From positions 3,100,001 to 3,164,000 of the forward strand of contig NZ_JBODJB010000001.1 of assembly GCF_050611725.1 (NCBI RefSeq): a stretch of 64,000 bases of DNA, given 5' to 3'. The notes below the pieces were generated by a model. It was not told the origin of the DNA and did no database searches. It saw only the letters and a list, made by a program, of their open reading frames with translations. This document shows positions 8,513 to 17,051 of this stretch, one piece after another. Made by a program: the position numbers and the translations under genes. Numbering within the stretch: position 1 is the first letter of the stretch; every line of letters begins with the position of its first letter. This stretch comes from Ferruginibacter sp050611725. GTDB lineage: Bacteria > Bacteroidota > Bacteroidia > Chitinophagales > Chitinophagaceae.

Positions 8513-10072
8513 TTAATTATTTATTGTTTCTGTAAAATTTATTTTTTCAATAATTATATTTTTTGTTTTTGCGTTGCTTTCAAAATTTTTTATCAGTTCA
8601 ATTACATCATAAGCAATTGATTTAGATTTTGAGCAGTCAATAATTACTTTTGAATTAGCAGGAATTTCATCTAAAACTCTCATAACACTTGCTTTATTAA
8701 AAAATGACACTTCTTGTGCAAGTTCAAGATGATGAACTTCTTGCCCGTTCTCTGTTGTTTCTATTTGTTTTAAATGGTGTGAGTTACGATAACTATGTCG
8801 TAGCGTATAAAAGATACCAAAGAGTATACCTACTGTAATTCCTTTTAATAGATCAGTTAATAAAATTGCTACAACTGTTGCAGTAAAAGGGATAAACTGT
8901 TCCCAGCCCAATTTATACATATCCTTAAAGAGTGCCGGCTTTGCTAACTTGTAACCAACCATTAAAAGTATTGCGGCTAAACTTGCCAATGGTATCATAT
9001 TTAATACACTGCTAATTGATAATGCACTTAGTAGTAGAAAAAAACCATGAAGTATTGTAGACAATTTTGTTTTGCCACCAAAAGATATATTTGCCGTACT
9101 CCGCACAATTACCTGTGTAACAGGTAAACCGCCTATTAAACCAGAAACTACATTTCCTAAACCTTGTGCTTTCAATTCTCTGTTGGTTGGTGTAATTCTT
9201 TTATCCGGGTCAAGTTTATCGGTTGCTTCTACACAAAGCAATGTTTCTAAACTTGCAACGATGGCAATTACTACAGCAATTTTCCATACTTCAAAATTCA
9301 TTAATGCCGAAAAATCAGGAAAAGTAAATTGACCGAAAAACTCTGCAATTGAATGTGGTACCGGTACAGCAACTACTTGTTTTGTATTTAAACTGAAATC
9401 AAAAATGCCGTTTTTATATAAATTAAACATTAAAATGCCAAATATCACTACTACCAGCGGACCATTAACGATACTGAAAATTTTATGTTTTTTAATTAAT
9501 ACTTTATCCCATAAAATAAGAATGACTAAAGAAATGACACCAATGATTAAAGCGCCGGGTGTTATAAAATTAAATGCCCTGAAAATTTCAGAAAACGTAT
9601 TTTGCCCGTCGGCCTGAAAAAAAGCATCATCCCCCATTGCATCTTTATCCCAACCCAATGCGTGGGGAATCTGTTTTAAAATTATTAGCAGCCCAATGCC
9701 AGTAAGCATTCCTTTAATTACTGAAGATGGAAAGAAATAGGCAATAAAACCAGCTTTGGCAAATCCCAAAATCAATTGAAATAAACCCGCTAAAACAACA
9801 GCTGCTAAAAATGCCGTCCACGAACCGTCTAATGTTTTAATAGAAGTTAATACGATCACTGCTAATCCGGCCGCAGGACCACTTACTCCTAATGGTGAAC
9901 CACTTGCAATTCCTACAACAATACCACCAACTATACCCGCAATGATACCCGCAAATAACGGCGCCCCGGATGCCAATGCTATTCCAAGGCATAATGGAAC
10001 TGCTACAAAAAACACCACAATACTTGCAGGCAGATCGTTCTTTAGGCTTTTGAATAGACTTGTCTGATTCAT
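8513..10072 (-). CDS. SulP-family anion (probably bicarbonate) transporter
   Basis: A 519-residue protein from the ATG at 10072 (MNQTSLFKSLKNDLPASIVV). A start 60 bp further upstream is open but would give an untypical N-terminus and would lie upstream of the predicted promoter. There are 10-12 membrane segments with SulP signatures (VPLCLGIALASGAPLFAGI, SPLGVSGPAAG, GLIGGLPVTQVIVRS). A C-terminal STAS domain (about 430-515) has the short strand VIIDCSKSKSIAYDV. Substrate cannot be read from sequence; the carbonic anhydrase 2 bp downstream favours bicarbonate over sulfate. Divergent from a TetR gene across an intergenic palindrome. Confidence 0.9.
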   Translation of the reverse strand: MNQTSLFKSLKNDLPASIVVFFVAVPLCLGIALASGAPLFAGIIAGIVGGIVVGIASGSPLGVSGPAAGLAVIVLTSIKTLDGSWTAFLAAVVLAGLFQLILGFAKAGFIAYFFPSSVIKGMLTGIGLLIILKQIPHALGWDKDAMGDDAFFQADGQNTFSEIFRAFNFITPGALIIGVISLVILILWDKVLIKKHKIFSIVNGPLVVVIFGILMFNLYKNGIFDFSLNTKQVVAVPVPHSIAEFFGQFTFPDFSALMNFEVWKIAVVIAIVASLETLLCVEATDKLDPDKRITPTNRELKAQGLGNVVSGLIGGLPVTQVIVRSTANISFGGKTKLSTILHGFFLLLSALSISSVLNMIPLASLAAILLMVGYKLAKPALFKDMYKLGWEQFIPFTATVVAILLTDLLKGITVGILFGIFYTLRHSYRNSHHLKQIETTENGQEVHHLELAQEVSFFNKASVMRVLDEIPANSKVIIDCSKSKSIAYDVIELIKNFESNAKTKNIIIEKINFTETINN

Positions 10073-10090
10073 ATTTTTTATGATTTCCGA

Positions 10091-10098
10091 CAAAGATA
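10091..10098 (-). promoter_or_regulatory. -7 promoter element for the SulP/carbonic anhydrase operon
   Basis: On the minus strand this reads TATCTTTG, a match to the Bacteroidota -7 consensus TAnnTTTG. It lies 18 bp upstream of the SulP ATG at 10072. No TTG -33 element is seen at the usual distance; the palindrome at 10116-10130 occupies that place. Confidence 0.5.
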
Positions 10099-10115
10099 GG
10101 ATTATTATTTTAAAA

Positions 10116-10130
10116 GATAGTAATACTATC
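10116..10130. promoter_or_regulatory. 15-bp palindrome, candidate TetR operator
   Basis: GATAGTAATACTATC is a perfect inverted repeat with 7-bp arms and a 1-bp centre. It lies between the divergent SulP and TetR genes, over the -33 region of the SulP promoter and upstream of the TetR -7 element, a typical place for an operator controlling both. Confidence 0.5.
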
Positions 10131-10157
10131 ATAAATAATTGTAAAACATTTTTTCCG

Positions 10158-10165
10158 TAGCTTTG
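10158..10165 (+). promoter_or_regulatory. -7 promoter element for the TetR gene
   Basis: TAGCTTTG matches TAnnTTTG, with a TTG at 10139-10141 (16 bp spacing, slightly short) as a possible -33 element. The regulator's ATG follows at 10201. Confidence 0.45.
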
Positions 10166-10200
10166 TAAAGTATTCAGAAACTTACCTAAGTACAGTAAAA

Positions 10201-10878
10201 ATGAAACTACAGTTACAAATAAAAATGAATGAGGATTTATTCCTACGAAATCCGGAGCAAACAGAATTGGGCAAAAACATCATTAAACATAGCATTCAAT
10301 TAGTTGAAAAGGATGGTTTTGAGGCTTTTACATTCAAAAAGTTGGCAGAAGATATAGGTACTACCGAAGCAAGTATTTATCGCTACTTTGAAAACAAGCA
10401 CCGCCTTCTTTTATATATTATTGCTTGGTATTGGAGTTGGCTTGAATACCAAATTATTTTTCAAACGAACAATATTACAGATCCGGAAGTAAAGTTAAAA
10501 AAAGTAGTAAAATTATTGGCAACAACAGTGGAAGATGATGCAAATACAAGTTATGTAAATGAAAGTTTGCTCCACAAAATAATAGTTTCAGAAGGCTCAA
10601 AAGCATATTTAACAAAGCAGGTTGGACAAGATAATAAGAACCAATTTTTTAAGCCCTACAAAGACCTTTGTGCTGTTATTGGAGAAATAATTTCAGAATG
10701 TAGTCCAAAGTACAAGTATCCAAGATCATTGGCAACTACGATTATTGAAATGGCTCATTTTCAGAATTTTTTTATGAATAACCTCCCCTCACTTACAGAT
10801 TTTGGAAAGAATAAAGAGGAGTCGGAAATAATTTTATTTTTAAATGATCTGGTATTTTCGACTATAAAGAAAAAATAA
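10201..10878 (+). CDS. TetR/AcrR-family transcriptional regulator
   Basis: A 225-residue protein. The N-terminal helix-turn-helix is clear at about 25-70 (FEAFTFKKLAEDIGTTEASIYRYFENKHRLLLYIIAW), the usual TetR arrangement. The C-terminal ligand-binding part is helical and not assignable to a ligand class. The ATG at 10225 is an alternative start. It is divergent from the SulP/carbonic anhydrase operon and shares an intergenic palindrome, so it probably represses that operon and itself. Confidence 0.85.
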   Translation: MKLQLQIKMNEDLFLRNPEQTELGKNIIKHSIQLVEKDGFEAFTFKKLAEDIGTTEASIYRYFENKHRLLLYIIAWYWSWLEYQIIFQTNNITDPEVKLKKVVKLLATTVEDDANTSYVNESLLHKIIVSEGSKAYLTKQVGQDNKNQFFKPYKDLCAVIGEIISECSPKYKYPRSLATTIIEMAHFQNFFMNNLPSLTDFGKNKEESEIILFLNDLVFSTIKKK

Positions 10879-11122
10879 ATGTAAATAGAGTAATAAAGAA
10901 TGAGCCAATAGGGAAACTTTACGAATACAATGAAATGGCAAAGAATTAATTCATAAATCACTTATCTCGTACTAACATAAGTGGAAATATATTTTTGCAT
11001 TATTATCGCTTTCCTTAATATCCTCCCATGCATTTTTAAATTTTGTAATCCCCAAAAAATGTACTTACTTTATACACAACGATTGCCTGCCCTACACAAA
11101 CACCAAAACAACCTAACTAACT

Positions 11123-14100
11123 ATGGCAATCAGGGTAGCAATACAACACAAAACAACCTACAAGTACGACAGAGCTGTCAACATCGCACCGCACATTTTC
11201 AGGTTGAGACCGGCAGTGCATTCCAGAACACCCATTGAAGCCTATTCACTCAAGATCGAACCAAAGAATCATTTCATCAACTGGCAACAAGATCCCTTTG
11301 GAAACTTCCAGGCAAGAGTAGTATTTCCTGAACCGGCTACAGAATTGAAAGTAGAAGTTGAGGTCATCGCCAACATGATCGTCATCAACCCATTTGATTT
11401 TTTTGTAGAAGACTATGCAAAAGATTTTCCATTTAAGTATGAAGAAAATCTTTCTAAAGAATTAGTCCCTTATCGTGAGTTGACAGAGAACGGGCCACTC
11501 CTGCGTCAATGGTTATTGGATATAGATAGATCACCAAAACCAATCGTAGATTTTCTGGTGTACATCAACCAAAAATTAAACAGAGATATTAATTATACCG
11601 TTCGTATGGAAGCAGGTGTACAAACCTGCGAACAAACTTTAGAAACACGTTGGGGCTCCTGTAGAGATTCTGCATGGCTCTTAGTACAAATATTACGTTA
11701 CCTCGGCTTTGCAGCTCGTTTTGTTTCCGGCTATTTAGTACAACTAACGGCCGACATTAAATCACTCGACGGACCATCAGGCCCCGAAAAAGATTTCACT
11801 GATCTGCATGCATGGACAGAAGTGTACATCCCCGGTGCAGGATGGATCGGTATGGACCCCACCTCCGGATTATTTGCAGGCGAAGGACATATACCACTGG
11901 CATGCACACCCGATTTTGCAAGTGCTGCACCCGTAGTAGGCACAACAGATCTTTGCAACGTAACTTTTGAATTTGATAATAGTGTAACCCGTATTCACGA
12001 AGACCCTCGTGTTACGAAACCATACAGCGAACAACAATGGGCTGAGATGGATGCCCTGGGTTATAAAGTAGATAAGGAATTATTAGAAGGCGATGTACGC
12101 ATGACCATGGGTGGCGAACCAACTTTCGTTTCCATCGACGATATGGAATCTGCACAATGGAACACGGCAGCAGACGGAAAAGAAAAACGTTTACTGGCAC
12201 ATGATCTTATTTTTAAATTGAGAGATCAATTTGGCCCCGGCGGTATGTTGCATTACGGTATGGGCAAATGGTATCCCGGCGAACCACTACCCCGTTGGCA
12301 ATACGGTTTGTTCTGGCGTAAAGATGGTGTACCTGTGTGGGAGAGCAGCAACTACATCGCAGGGGAAAGAGTTCCCAAAAAATACACCGAAAAAGATGCT
12401 GAATTGTTTGCAACCGAATTAGCAAAACATTTAGCCGTTAGTCCTGAAAATATTTCTCCTGTTTTTGAAGATGTATTTTATTTTTTATGGAGCGAAGGAA
12501 AACTCCCTGTCAACGTTGATCCATTAAAATATAATTTAAAAGATACCACCGAAAGAAAAACCATTGCACAATTATTAGATAAAGGTTTAGAAAAACCAGC
12601 AGGCTTTGTTTTACCCATTGCATGGAATTACTGGAGCAATACCTGGCAAAGCATTAAATGGCAACTCAATCGTGAGCATGTATTCCTTGTGCCCGGCAAC
12701 TCTCCCATCGGCTTACGGTTACCGTTAGACTCTATCCCTGCAGTAGCAAAAGAAGATGAACCACAAATAGTAGAACGCAGTTTGTTTGAAGAAGTGCCTC
12801 CATTTGAAAATTTTGATAATACCATTAGCGGTCGTTATGATACAGTAAGCACACACAACGATCCAATAAAAAAGACAACAAAGTCAAAAGCTCCCATGAC
12901 TGGCTCGGGGTTTCAACCCCGAGATGAAAAAGAAAAACCAAACATCACCGAAGCAATACCTGTTATTAAAACAGCATTGTGTGTAGAAGAAAGAGAAGGT
13001 GTGGTCTATATCTTCTTCCCTCCCTGCGATTATTTAGAACATTATTTAGATATGCTCTCTTCTGTAGAAGCAACAGCTACCAAATTAAATATACCTGTCC
13101 GCATTGAAGGTTACGAACCACCGAGAGATAACCGTCTTGAAAGAATGGTAGTATCTCCCGATCCCGGTGTGATTGAAGTAAACATTCATCCTGCAAAAAA
13201 CTGGGATGAGTTAAAACATATTATCGGTACCGTGTTTGAACAGGCTCGCCTCTCAAGATTGGGCACAGAAAAATTCATGCTCGATGGTAAACACACGGGC
13301 ACCGGTGGCGGCAATCATATTACCATTGGTGGTGCAGTACCTGCCGATAGTCCGTTGTTGAGACGGCCCGATATGTTGCGTAGCCTTATCACTTACTGGC
13401 AACACCATCCCGGTTTATCGTATTTATTTTCGGGTGCATTCATCGGACCAACATCTCAGGCACCACGATTTGATGAAGGCCGTGAAGAAAGATTATACGA
13501 AATGGAAATTGCTTTCAGTCAGGTACCCGAAGGCGAAGAAGTTCCTTTCTGGTTGGTTGATAGAATTTTCAGACATCTATTAACCGATATCACCGGCAAC
13601 ACACACCGGGCAGAATTCTGCATCGATAAATTATATTCTCCCGATTCATCATCGGGACGTTTAGGTATTCTGGAGTTCCGTGCATTTGATATGCCACCGC
13701 ATAAAGAAATGAGTTTAATGCAAATGCTGTTGATACGCACACTCATTGCATGGTTCTGGAAAAAACCTTACAAACATGATCTCATCCGTTGGGGTACAGA
13801 GTTGCACGACCGTTTTATGTTACCGCATTTTGTAAGAGAAGATATGCAGGAAGTAGTGAACGACCTCAACAATGCAGGCTACGATTTCAAACTCTCCTGG
13901 TTCGAACCATTCTTCGAATTCCGTTTTCCGCATTACGGCAGTGTGCAGGTAAAAGGCATCGATATGGAGGTACGCATGGCCATAGAACCATGGCATGTAT
14001 TGGGCGAAGAGATGAGCAGCTCAGGCACTGCACGTTTTGTAGATTCATCGCTGGAACGTGTGCAGGTAAAACTCCGCAATTTTAACGAAGGCCGTTATGT

Positions 14101-14563
14101 GTTGTTATGCAATGGTGCCCGTGTGCCATTAAGAGCCACCGAAATTAAAAGCGAATATGTTTGCGGTATCCGTTACCGTGCCTGGCAGCCGCCGAGTGCA
14201 TTACACCCCACCATTGGTATTGATACACCGCTCACTTTCGATATTGTTGATACATGGAATGGCCGCTCTGTTGGTGGTTGCACCTATCATGTGGTACATC
14301 CCGGTGGCAGATCCTACGATGTGTTCCCTGTAAACAGTTACGAAGCAGAGAGCCGCCGTGTGAGCCGCTTCAACGATTTCGGACATACACAGGATGTACT
14401 CACCGCTACCGTACAAGCCGGCGACAATGTTACCGAAGCAAAACATTATATCACTCCCGACAGGCCAACATACATTGTTGATGCTCCCGAAATAGAAATC
14501 AATAAAGAGTATCCGTGTACGTTAGATATAAGACAGCACTGGAAGAAAGGAAAGAGAACCTAA
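11123..14563 (+). CDS. Transglutaminase-DUF2126 fusion protein
   Basis: A 1146-residue protein of normal length for the family. An N-terminal transglutaminase region (1-290) has the triad Cys180 (TRWGSC), His229 (DLHAW) and Asp245 (GMDPTSG). The rest is DUF2126, with conserved blocks DVRMTMGGEPTFVS, LHYGMGKWYPGEPLPRW, HTGTGGGNHITIGG and AEFCIDKLYSPDSSSGRLG. The GTGGGNH block and following basic residues recall glutamine-synthetase/GCS2-like ligases; this is remembered family knowledge, not tested. It belongs functionally with the ATP-grasp/alpha-E and transglutaminase genes at 1-2163, separated here by about 9 kb. A TAnnTTTG-like TATTTTTG lies at 10990-10997. A linker (about 590-620) contains a palindrome-coded stretch. 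Confidence 0.9.
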   Translation: MAIRVAIQHKTTYKYDRAVNIAPHIFRLRPAVHSRTPIEAYSLKIEPKNHFINWQQDPFGNFQARVVFPEPATELKVEVEVIANMIVINPFDFFVEDYAKDFPFKYEENLSKELVPYRELTENGPLLRQWLLDIDRSPKPIVDFLVYINQKLNRDINYTVRMEAGVQTCEQTLETRWGSCRDSAWLLVQILRYLGFAARFVSGYLVQLTADIKSLDGPSGPEKDFTDLHAWTEVYIPGAGWIGMDPTSGLFAGEGHIPLACTPDFASAAPVVGTTDLCNVTFEFDNSVTRIHEDPRVTKPYSEQQWAEMDALGYKVDKELLEGDVRMTMGGEPTFVSIDDMESAQWNTAADGKEKRLLAHDLIFKLRDQFGPGGMLHYGMGKWYPGEPLPRWQYGLFWRKDGVPVWESSNYIAGERVPKKYTEKDAELFATELAKHLAVSPENISPVFEDVFYFLWSEGKLPVNVDPLKYNLKDTTERKTIAQLLDKGLEKPAGFVLPIAWNYWSNTWQSIKWQLNREHVFLVPGNSPIGLRLPLDSIPAVAKEDEPQIVERSLFEEVPPFENFDNTISGRYDTVSTHNDPIKKTTKSKAPMTGSGFQPRDEKEKPNITEAIPVIKTALCVEEREGVVYIFFPPCDYLEHYLDMLSSVEATATKLNIPVRIEGYEPPRDNRLERMVVSPDPGVIEVNIHPAKNWDELKHIIGTVFEQARLSRLGTEKFMLDGKHTGTGGGNHITIGGAVPADSPLLRRPDMLRSLITYWQHHPGLSYLFSGAFIGPTSQAPRFDEGREERLYEMEIAFSQVPEGEEVPFWLVDRIFRHLLTDITGNTHRAEFCIDKLYSPDSSSGRLGILEFRAFDMPPHKEMSLMQMLLIRTLIAWFWKKPYKHDLIRWGTELHDRFMLPHFVREDMQEVVNDLNNAGYDFKLSWFEPFFEFRFPHYGSVQVKGIDMEVRMAIEPWHVLGEEMSSSGTARFVDSSLERVQVKLRNFNEGRYVLLCNGARVPLRATEIKSEYVCGIRYRAWQPPSALHPTIGIDTPLTFDIVDTWNGRSVGGCTYHVVHPGGRSYDVFPVNSYEAESRRVSRFNDFGHTQDVLTATVQAGDNVTEAKHYITPDRPTYIVDAPEIEINKEYPCTLDIRQHWKKGKRT
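12904..12923. repeat. In-frame palindrome inside the DUF2126 gene
   Basis: CTCGGGGTTTCAACCCCGAG forms a perfect 9-bp hairpin with a 2-nt loop. It is translated as part of the low-complexity linker around residue 595-601 (SGFQPRD), between the transglutaminase half and the conserved DUF2126 half. Confidence 0.6.
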
Positions 14564-14588
14564 GGATAATTACGAGAACAATACTTTA

Positions 14589-14617
14589 GACTATGGCCTA
14601 TGGACCATAGACCATGG
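14589..14617. repeat. ATGGACC-type word repeat downstream of the DUF2126 gene
   Basis: Repeated CTATGGCC / CTATGGACC / ATAGACCATGG words, near-palindromic, begin 25 bp after the stop. The same words occur at 31750-31812, 32656-32678 and 39276-39311. The rest of the 310-bp gap up to 14873 holds a direct repeat at 14690 and the left end of an IS element; no gene was seen. Confidence 0.6.
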
Positions 14618-14689
14618 TTTTTACTTTCTTTTTAACCGGCATTTGTTTTTCATGGCGACATCGTGGAGTTTATCCTGAGGAACGAAGGA

Positions 14690-14717
14690 TCACTCACTTG
14701 TACGGCATACCGTTATT
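14690..14717. repeat. 28-bp direct repeat, copy 1
   Basis: A perfect 28-bp match (starts TCACTCACTTGTACGG, ends CATACCGTTATT) to 18520-18547. Both copies are preceded at a short distance by GACATCGT. The two copies bracket the IS1595-like element and hsp20. Confidence 0.75.
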
Positions 14718-14873
14718 CATCTTTCATCTAAGCGTAGTGGACTCACCTTTTTCAGCCCGTCTTCGACAAGCTGGCTATAACTACTAATAAAGGAACAAAA
14801 AAAGAAGGGGAGATTAACCCTTTATATCAACATCGTTTTTTATGGACTTTAAGACCTAACCAAAACCCTTATT

Positions 14874-15341
14874 CTAAGTATTCGGCAGAACATCAGAAGT
14901 TACGGCAGCGTCCTTTGGCTCGGTTTGTTCGGATTTTAATGGGTAATGCCATTTTAGGGCTTCTGGGGCATAGAAATCCCTTATATCTTGTAGTGTTACA
15001 TCTTTATACCCGATTGACCGAGCCATCTCTAAAAGCATCTGATTGTATGTCTGCCAATATTGTTGATTCTGTATAATATGTTTTTCGGTTTGGGAAAAGA
15101 AGGTGTGTAGTAATGCTCTAATATTTTTTTCATCGTGAAAAACAACATCAACAGCATTTAACGCTTTTATCCAATCAAGTTCATTTGCACCTGCATTTCT
15201 ATACATCATTAGCACTTGCAGAATTTGTCTTTTTTCTCTTTTTAATTCCAATGTATTCTGATAACGAAAAGCTAAAATAGCACCAATACCAGCAGCAATT
15301 AAAGGAACTATAATTTTTTCAAGAATATCAATAGTTGTCAT
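14874..15341 (-). CDS. Small single-span membrane protein, DUF6680-like
   Basis: A 155-residue protein. One N-terminal membrane segment (about 9-25, KIIVPLIAAGIGAILAF) is followed by a cytoplasmic helical part with the pattern GANELDWIKALNAVDVVFHDEKNIRAL and a later LGYKD-like segment (ARSIGYKDVTLQDIRDFYAPEAL). This resembles the DUF6680 family as I remember it; function unknown. The tail is Glu/Asp/Pro-rich. It is divergent from the transposase and inside the inverted repeats, so it may be a passenger gene. Confidence 0.65.
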   Translation of the reverse strand: MTTIDILEKIIVPLIAAGIGAILAFRYQNTLELKREKRQILQVLMMYRNAGANELDWIKALNAVDVVFHDEKNIRALLHTFFSQTEKHIIQNQQYWQTYNQMLLEMARSIGYKDVTLQDIRDFYAPEALKWHYPLKSEQTEPKDAAVTSDVLPNT

Positions 15342-15392
15342 ATAAAGGTTGTTTTGAGGAAACCGAATTTACAAATTTTAAAACTAAATACC

Positions 15393-16544
15393 ATGTTTAA
15401 TAATCTTAGAGAACTTATTTTAAGTATGCCAACTGAACAGGCTTGTAGGGAATATTTAGCAAAACAACGTTGGGAAGACGGAGTAGCTATATGCCCTTAT
15501 TGTGGTCATGGAAAGTGTTATTTAATTGAGAAGGGAGAAAGATATAAATGTGCAAGTAAAGAGTGTTATAAACGTTTTAGAATAACCGTAGGTACTATCA
15601 TGGAAGCAAGTAACATACCCTTAGTAAAATGGTTTACTGCTATCTACTTAGTAACTGCACATAAGAAAGGTATTAGTAGTTATCAATTAGGTAAGGACTT
15701 GGGAATAGCACAAAAAAATGCTTGGTTTATGCTACACCGTATTAGAGAAGCATTATGTAGTAAAGAAAATATCAAGTTGGATAACATAGTAGAAGTAGAT
15801 GAAGTTTATATCGGTGGTAAAGTAGGGAATATGAGTAAAAGCAAAAGAAAAAAATTAAGAGAGGAAGGCAACACATACAATACTAAAACTATGGTTATGG
15901 GTATGCTTGAAAGAGGTGGTAACCTAAAACTTATTCCCGTTGGGAAATCAACTAACACACAAGCAATTTGCCCTACTGTAAAACAGAACGTAGATACTGA
16001 TGCGGTATTAATAACTGATAGCCTTTCTACTTATACTAACATAAGTAAAGACTACGCAGGGCATGAAGTAGTAAACCATACAGAAATGGAATATGTACGG
16101 GATAAAGTAATACATACCAATTCTATTGAGGGAGCATTTGGGTTACTTAAAAGAAGCATTATAGGTATCTACCATCAAGTAACACCAAAGCATTTAAAAC
16201 GATACTGTGATGAAACTATGTTCCGTTACAATCTTAGGGGAATAAATGATGCTGCAAGATTTAACTATTCCCTTACACAAGTAAACGGACGATTGACATG
16301 GAAACAATTAGTAAAGAAAGAAGATACTCCCACATTTATTGCAACAAGAAATATCCGCACAGAGGAACAGACTCAAAAAAGAGTTATAAGACCTATTGTA
16401 CAAATGAATGAAGGCGTAATAATAGCAGAGTTTAAATCTATACGGGAATGCAGCAGACAAACTGGTATAGCAACAGAATTAATAAGGGAGGTACTAATCG
16501 GTATTAAGATAACTACTCATGGTTATCAATTCAAATATTTGTAG
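15393..16544 (+). CDS. IS1595-family (ISXO2-like) transposase with NUMOD1-like C-terminus
   Basis: A 383-residue protein from the ATG at 15393; an earlier start at 15354 would add an untypical leader. A zinc ribbon comes first (Cys34, Cys37, Cys53, Cys58 in CPYCGHGKC and KCASKEC), then the ISXO2-like DDE domain: Asp136 (VEVDEVYIGGK), Asp209 (LITDSLSTY) and Glu246 (HTNSIEGAFGLLKR). Ordinary members end near residue 310. Here about 70 residues follow; 333-383 (PIVQMNEGVIIAEFKSIREC onward, with GIATELIREVL and HGYQFKYL) look like a NUMOD1 DNA-binding repeat, usually found in HNH and GIY-YIG homing endonucleases. The gene looks intact. Confidence 0.9.
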   Translation: MFNNLRELILSMPTEQACREYLAKQRWEDGVAICPYCGHGKCYLIEKGERYKCASKECYKRFRITVGTIMEASNIPLVKWFTAIYLVTAHKKGISSYQLGKDLGIAQKNAWFMLHRIREALCSKENIKLDNIVEVDEVYIGGKVGNMSKSKRKKLREEGNTYNTKTMVMGMLERGGNLKLIPVGKSTNTQAICPTVKQNVDTDAVLITDSLSTYTNISKDYAGHEVVNHTEMEYVRDKVIHTNSIEGAFGLLKRSIIGIYHQVTPKHLKRYCDETMFRYNLRGINDAARFNYSLTQVNGRLTWKQLVKKEDTPTFIATRNIRTEEQTQKRVIRPIVQMNEGVIIAEFKSIRECSRQTGIATELIREVLIGIKITTHGYQFKYL

Positions 16545-16552
16545 ATTTGGGA

Positions 16553-16684
16553 ATGGCTAAAGCAACTAAAAAAGCACCTACCAAAAAAGCTATTCCAAAA
16601 AAAGATATAACTATCAAAACTAACTTGACAGCAGACCAACTGTTTAAGTTGGCTATCACTACTCCCATTAAGAAGAAAAGATAA
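16553..16684 (+). CDS. 43-residue Lys-rich ORF downstream of the transposase
   Basis: ATG at 16553 opens 9 bp after the transposase stop and runs 43 codons to TAA at 16682-16684. The N-terminal half is Lys/Ala/Pro-rich (MAKATKKAPTKKAIPKKD) and the second half has a short helix (LTADQLFKLAITTP) and a KKKR end. The basic N-terminus resembles histone-like tails such as the one at 59008. No family recognised. It could be a DNA-binding accessory of the element or not translated. Confidence 0.45.
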   Translation: MAKATKKAPTKKAIPKKDITIKTNLTADQLFKLAITTPIKKKR

Positions 16685-16914
16685 TTATACTTACCTACAC
16701 TTATAAGGATTTATAATCAAATTTTATTAAGGTAAAAATACCCAAATAAAATTCCCTTCATTTATTATAGCTTTGACAATACTATAACTTAATGTTATTT
16801 AAGTAGTTAACACTGTGGATAACGCAGTGGGTTTAATATACCTTAATACATTATTATTGCGGAGTACTAACACAACAAAAGGTTACTCATTTCTGAATAA
16901 CCTTTTAAATTCTT
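16685..16914. other. AT-rich non-coding part of the IS-like element
   Basis: No gene seen between the small ORF and the tRNA-like sequence. It contains a perfect 9-bp hairpin AAAAGGTTA (16877-16885) with TAACCTTTT (16898-16906) just upstream of the tRNA-like sequence, and a looser inverted repeat CACTG/CAGTG near 16810-16830. Confidence 0.5.
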
Positions 16915-16982
16915 GTGGGCTGTTCTGGTGACGTTATCTGGTTTCCCACCCGTGAAACGCCAGTTCGATTCTGGTAGCCTAC
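16915..16982 (+). tRNA. tRNA-like sequence (degenerate, possible pseudo-tRNA)
   Basis: A 7-bp acceptor-type stem GTGGGCT (16915-16921) pairs with AGCCTAC (16976-16982, one G-U). A canonical T-arm, GCCAG-TTCGATT-CTGGT (16959-16975), lies directly inside it. The intervening 37 nt are too short for normal D and anticodon arms and give only an imperfect hairpin (GTTTC/GAAAC around 16941-16958), so no anticodon can be assigned. A Rho-independent terminator follows at 17020. It may be a decayed tRNA, a tRNA mimic carried by the element, or chance. Confidence 0.4.
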
Positions 16983-17019
16983 ATTTTACTTCAAGCAAAA
17001 TAACCTTTCGGTTTTTTCG

Positions 17020-17051
17020 CCTCTTATTCTGGTCGACTAAGAGGTTTTTTT
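17020..17051 (+). terminator. Rho-independent terminator after the tRNA-like sequence
   Basis: The stem CCTCTTA (17020-17026) and TAAGAGG (17038-17044) is perfect and is followed by seven T. A smaller AACC-TTTC-GGTT hairpin with T-run lies just before it. Confidence 0.65.

Noticed and set aside
10073..10132. 20-residue longer start of the SulP protein
   Set aside because: It would begin upstream of the -7 element, and the leader is not family-like.
10981..11238. 85-codon ORF overlapping the start of the DUF2126 gene
   Set aside because: Overlaps a strongly supported gene in another frame and has no homology pattern.
16915..16982. Calling a specific tRNA isotype or tmRNA
   Set aside because: Only 37 nt between acceptor and T-arm; no anticodon loop with U33 can be formed, and the tag-peptide region of a tmRNA is missing.
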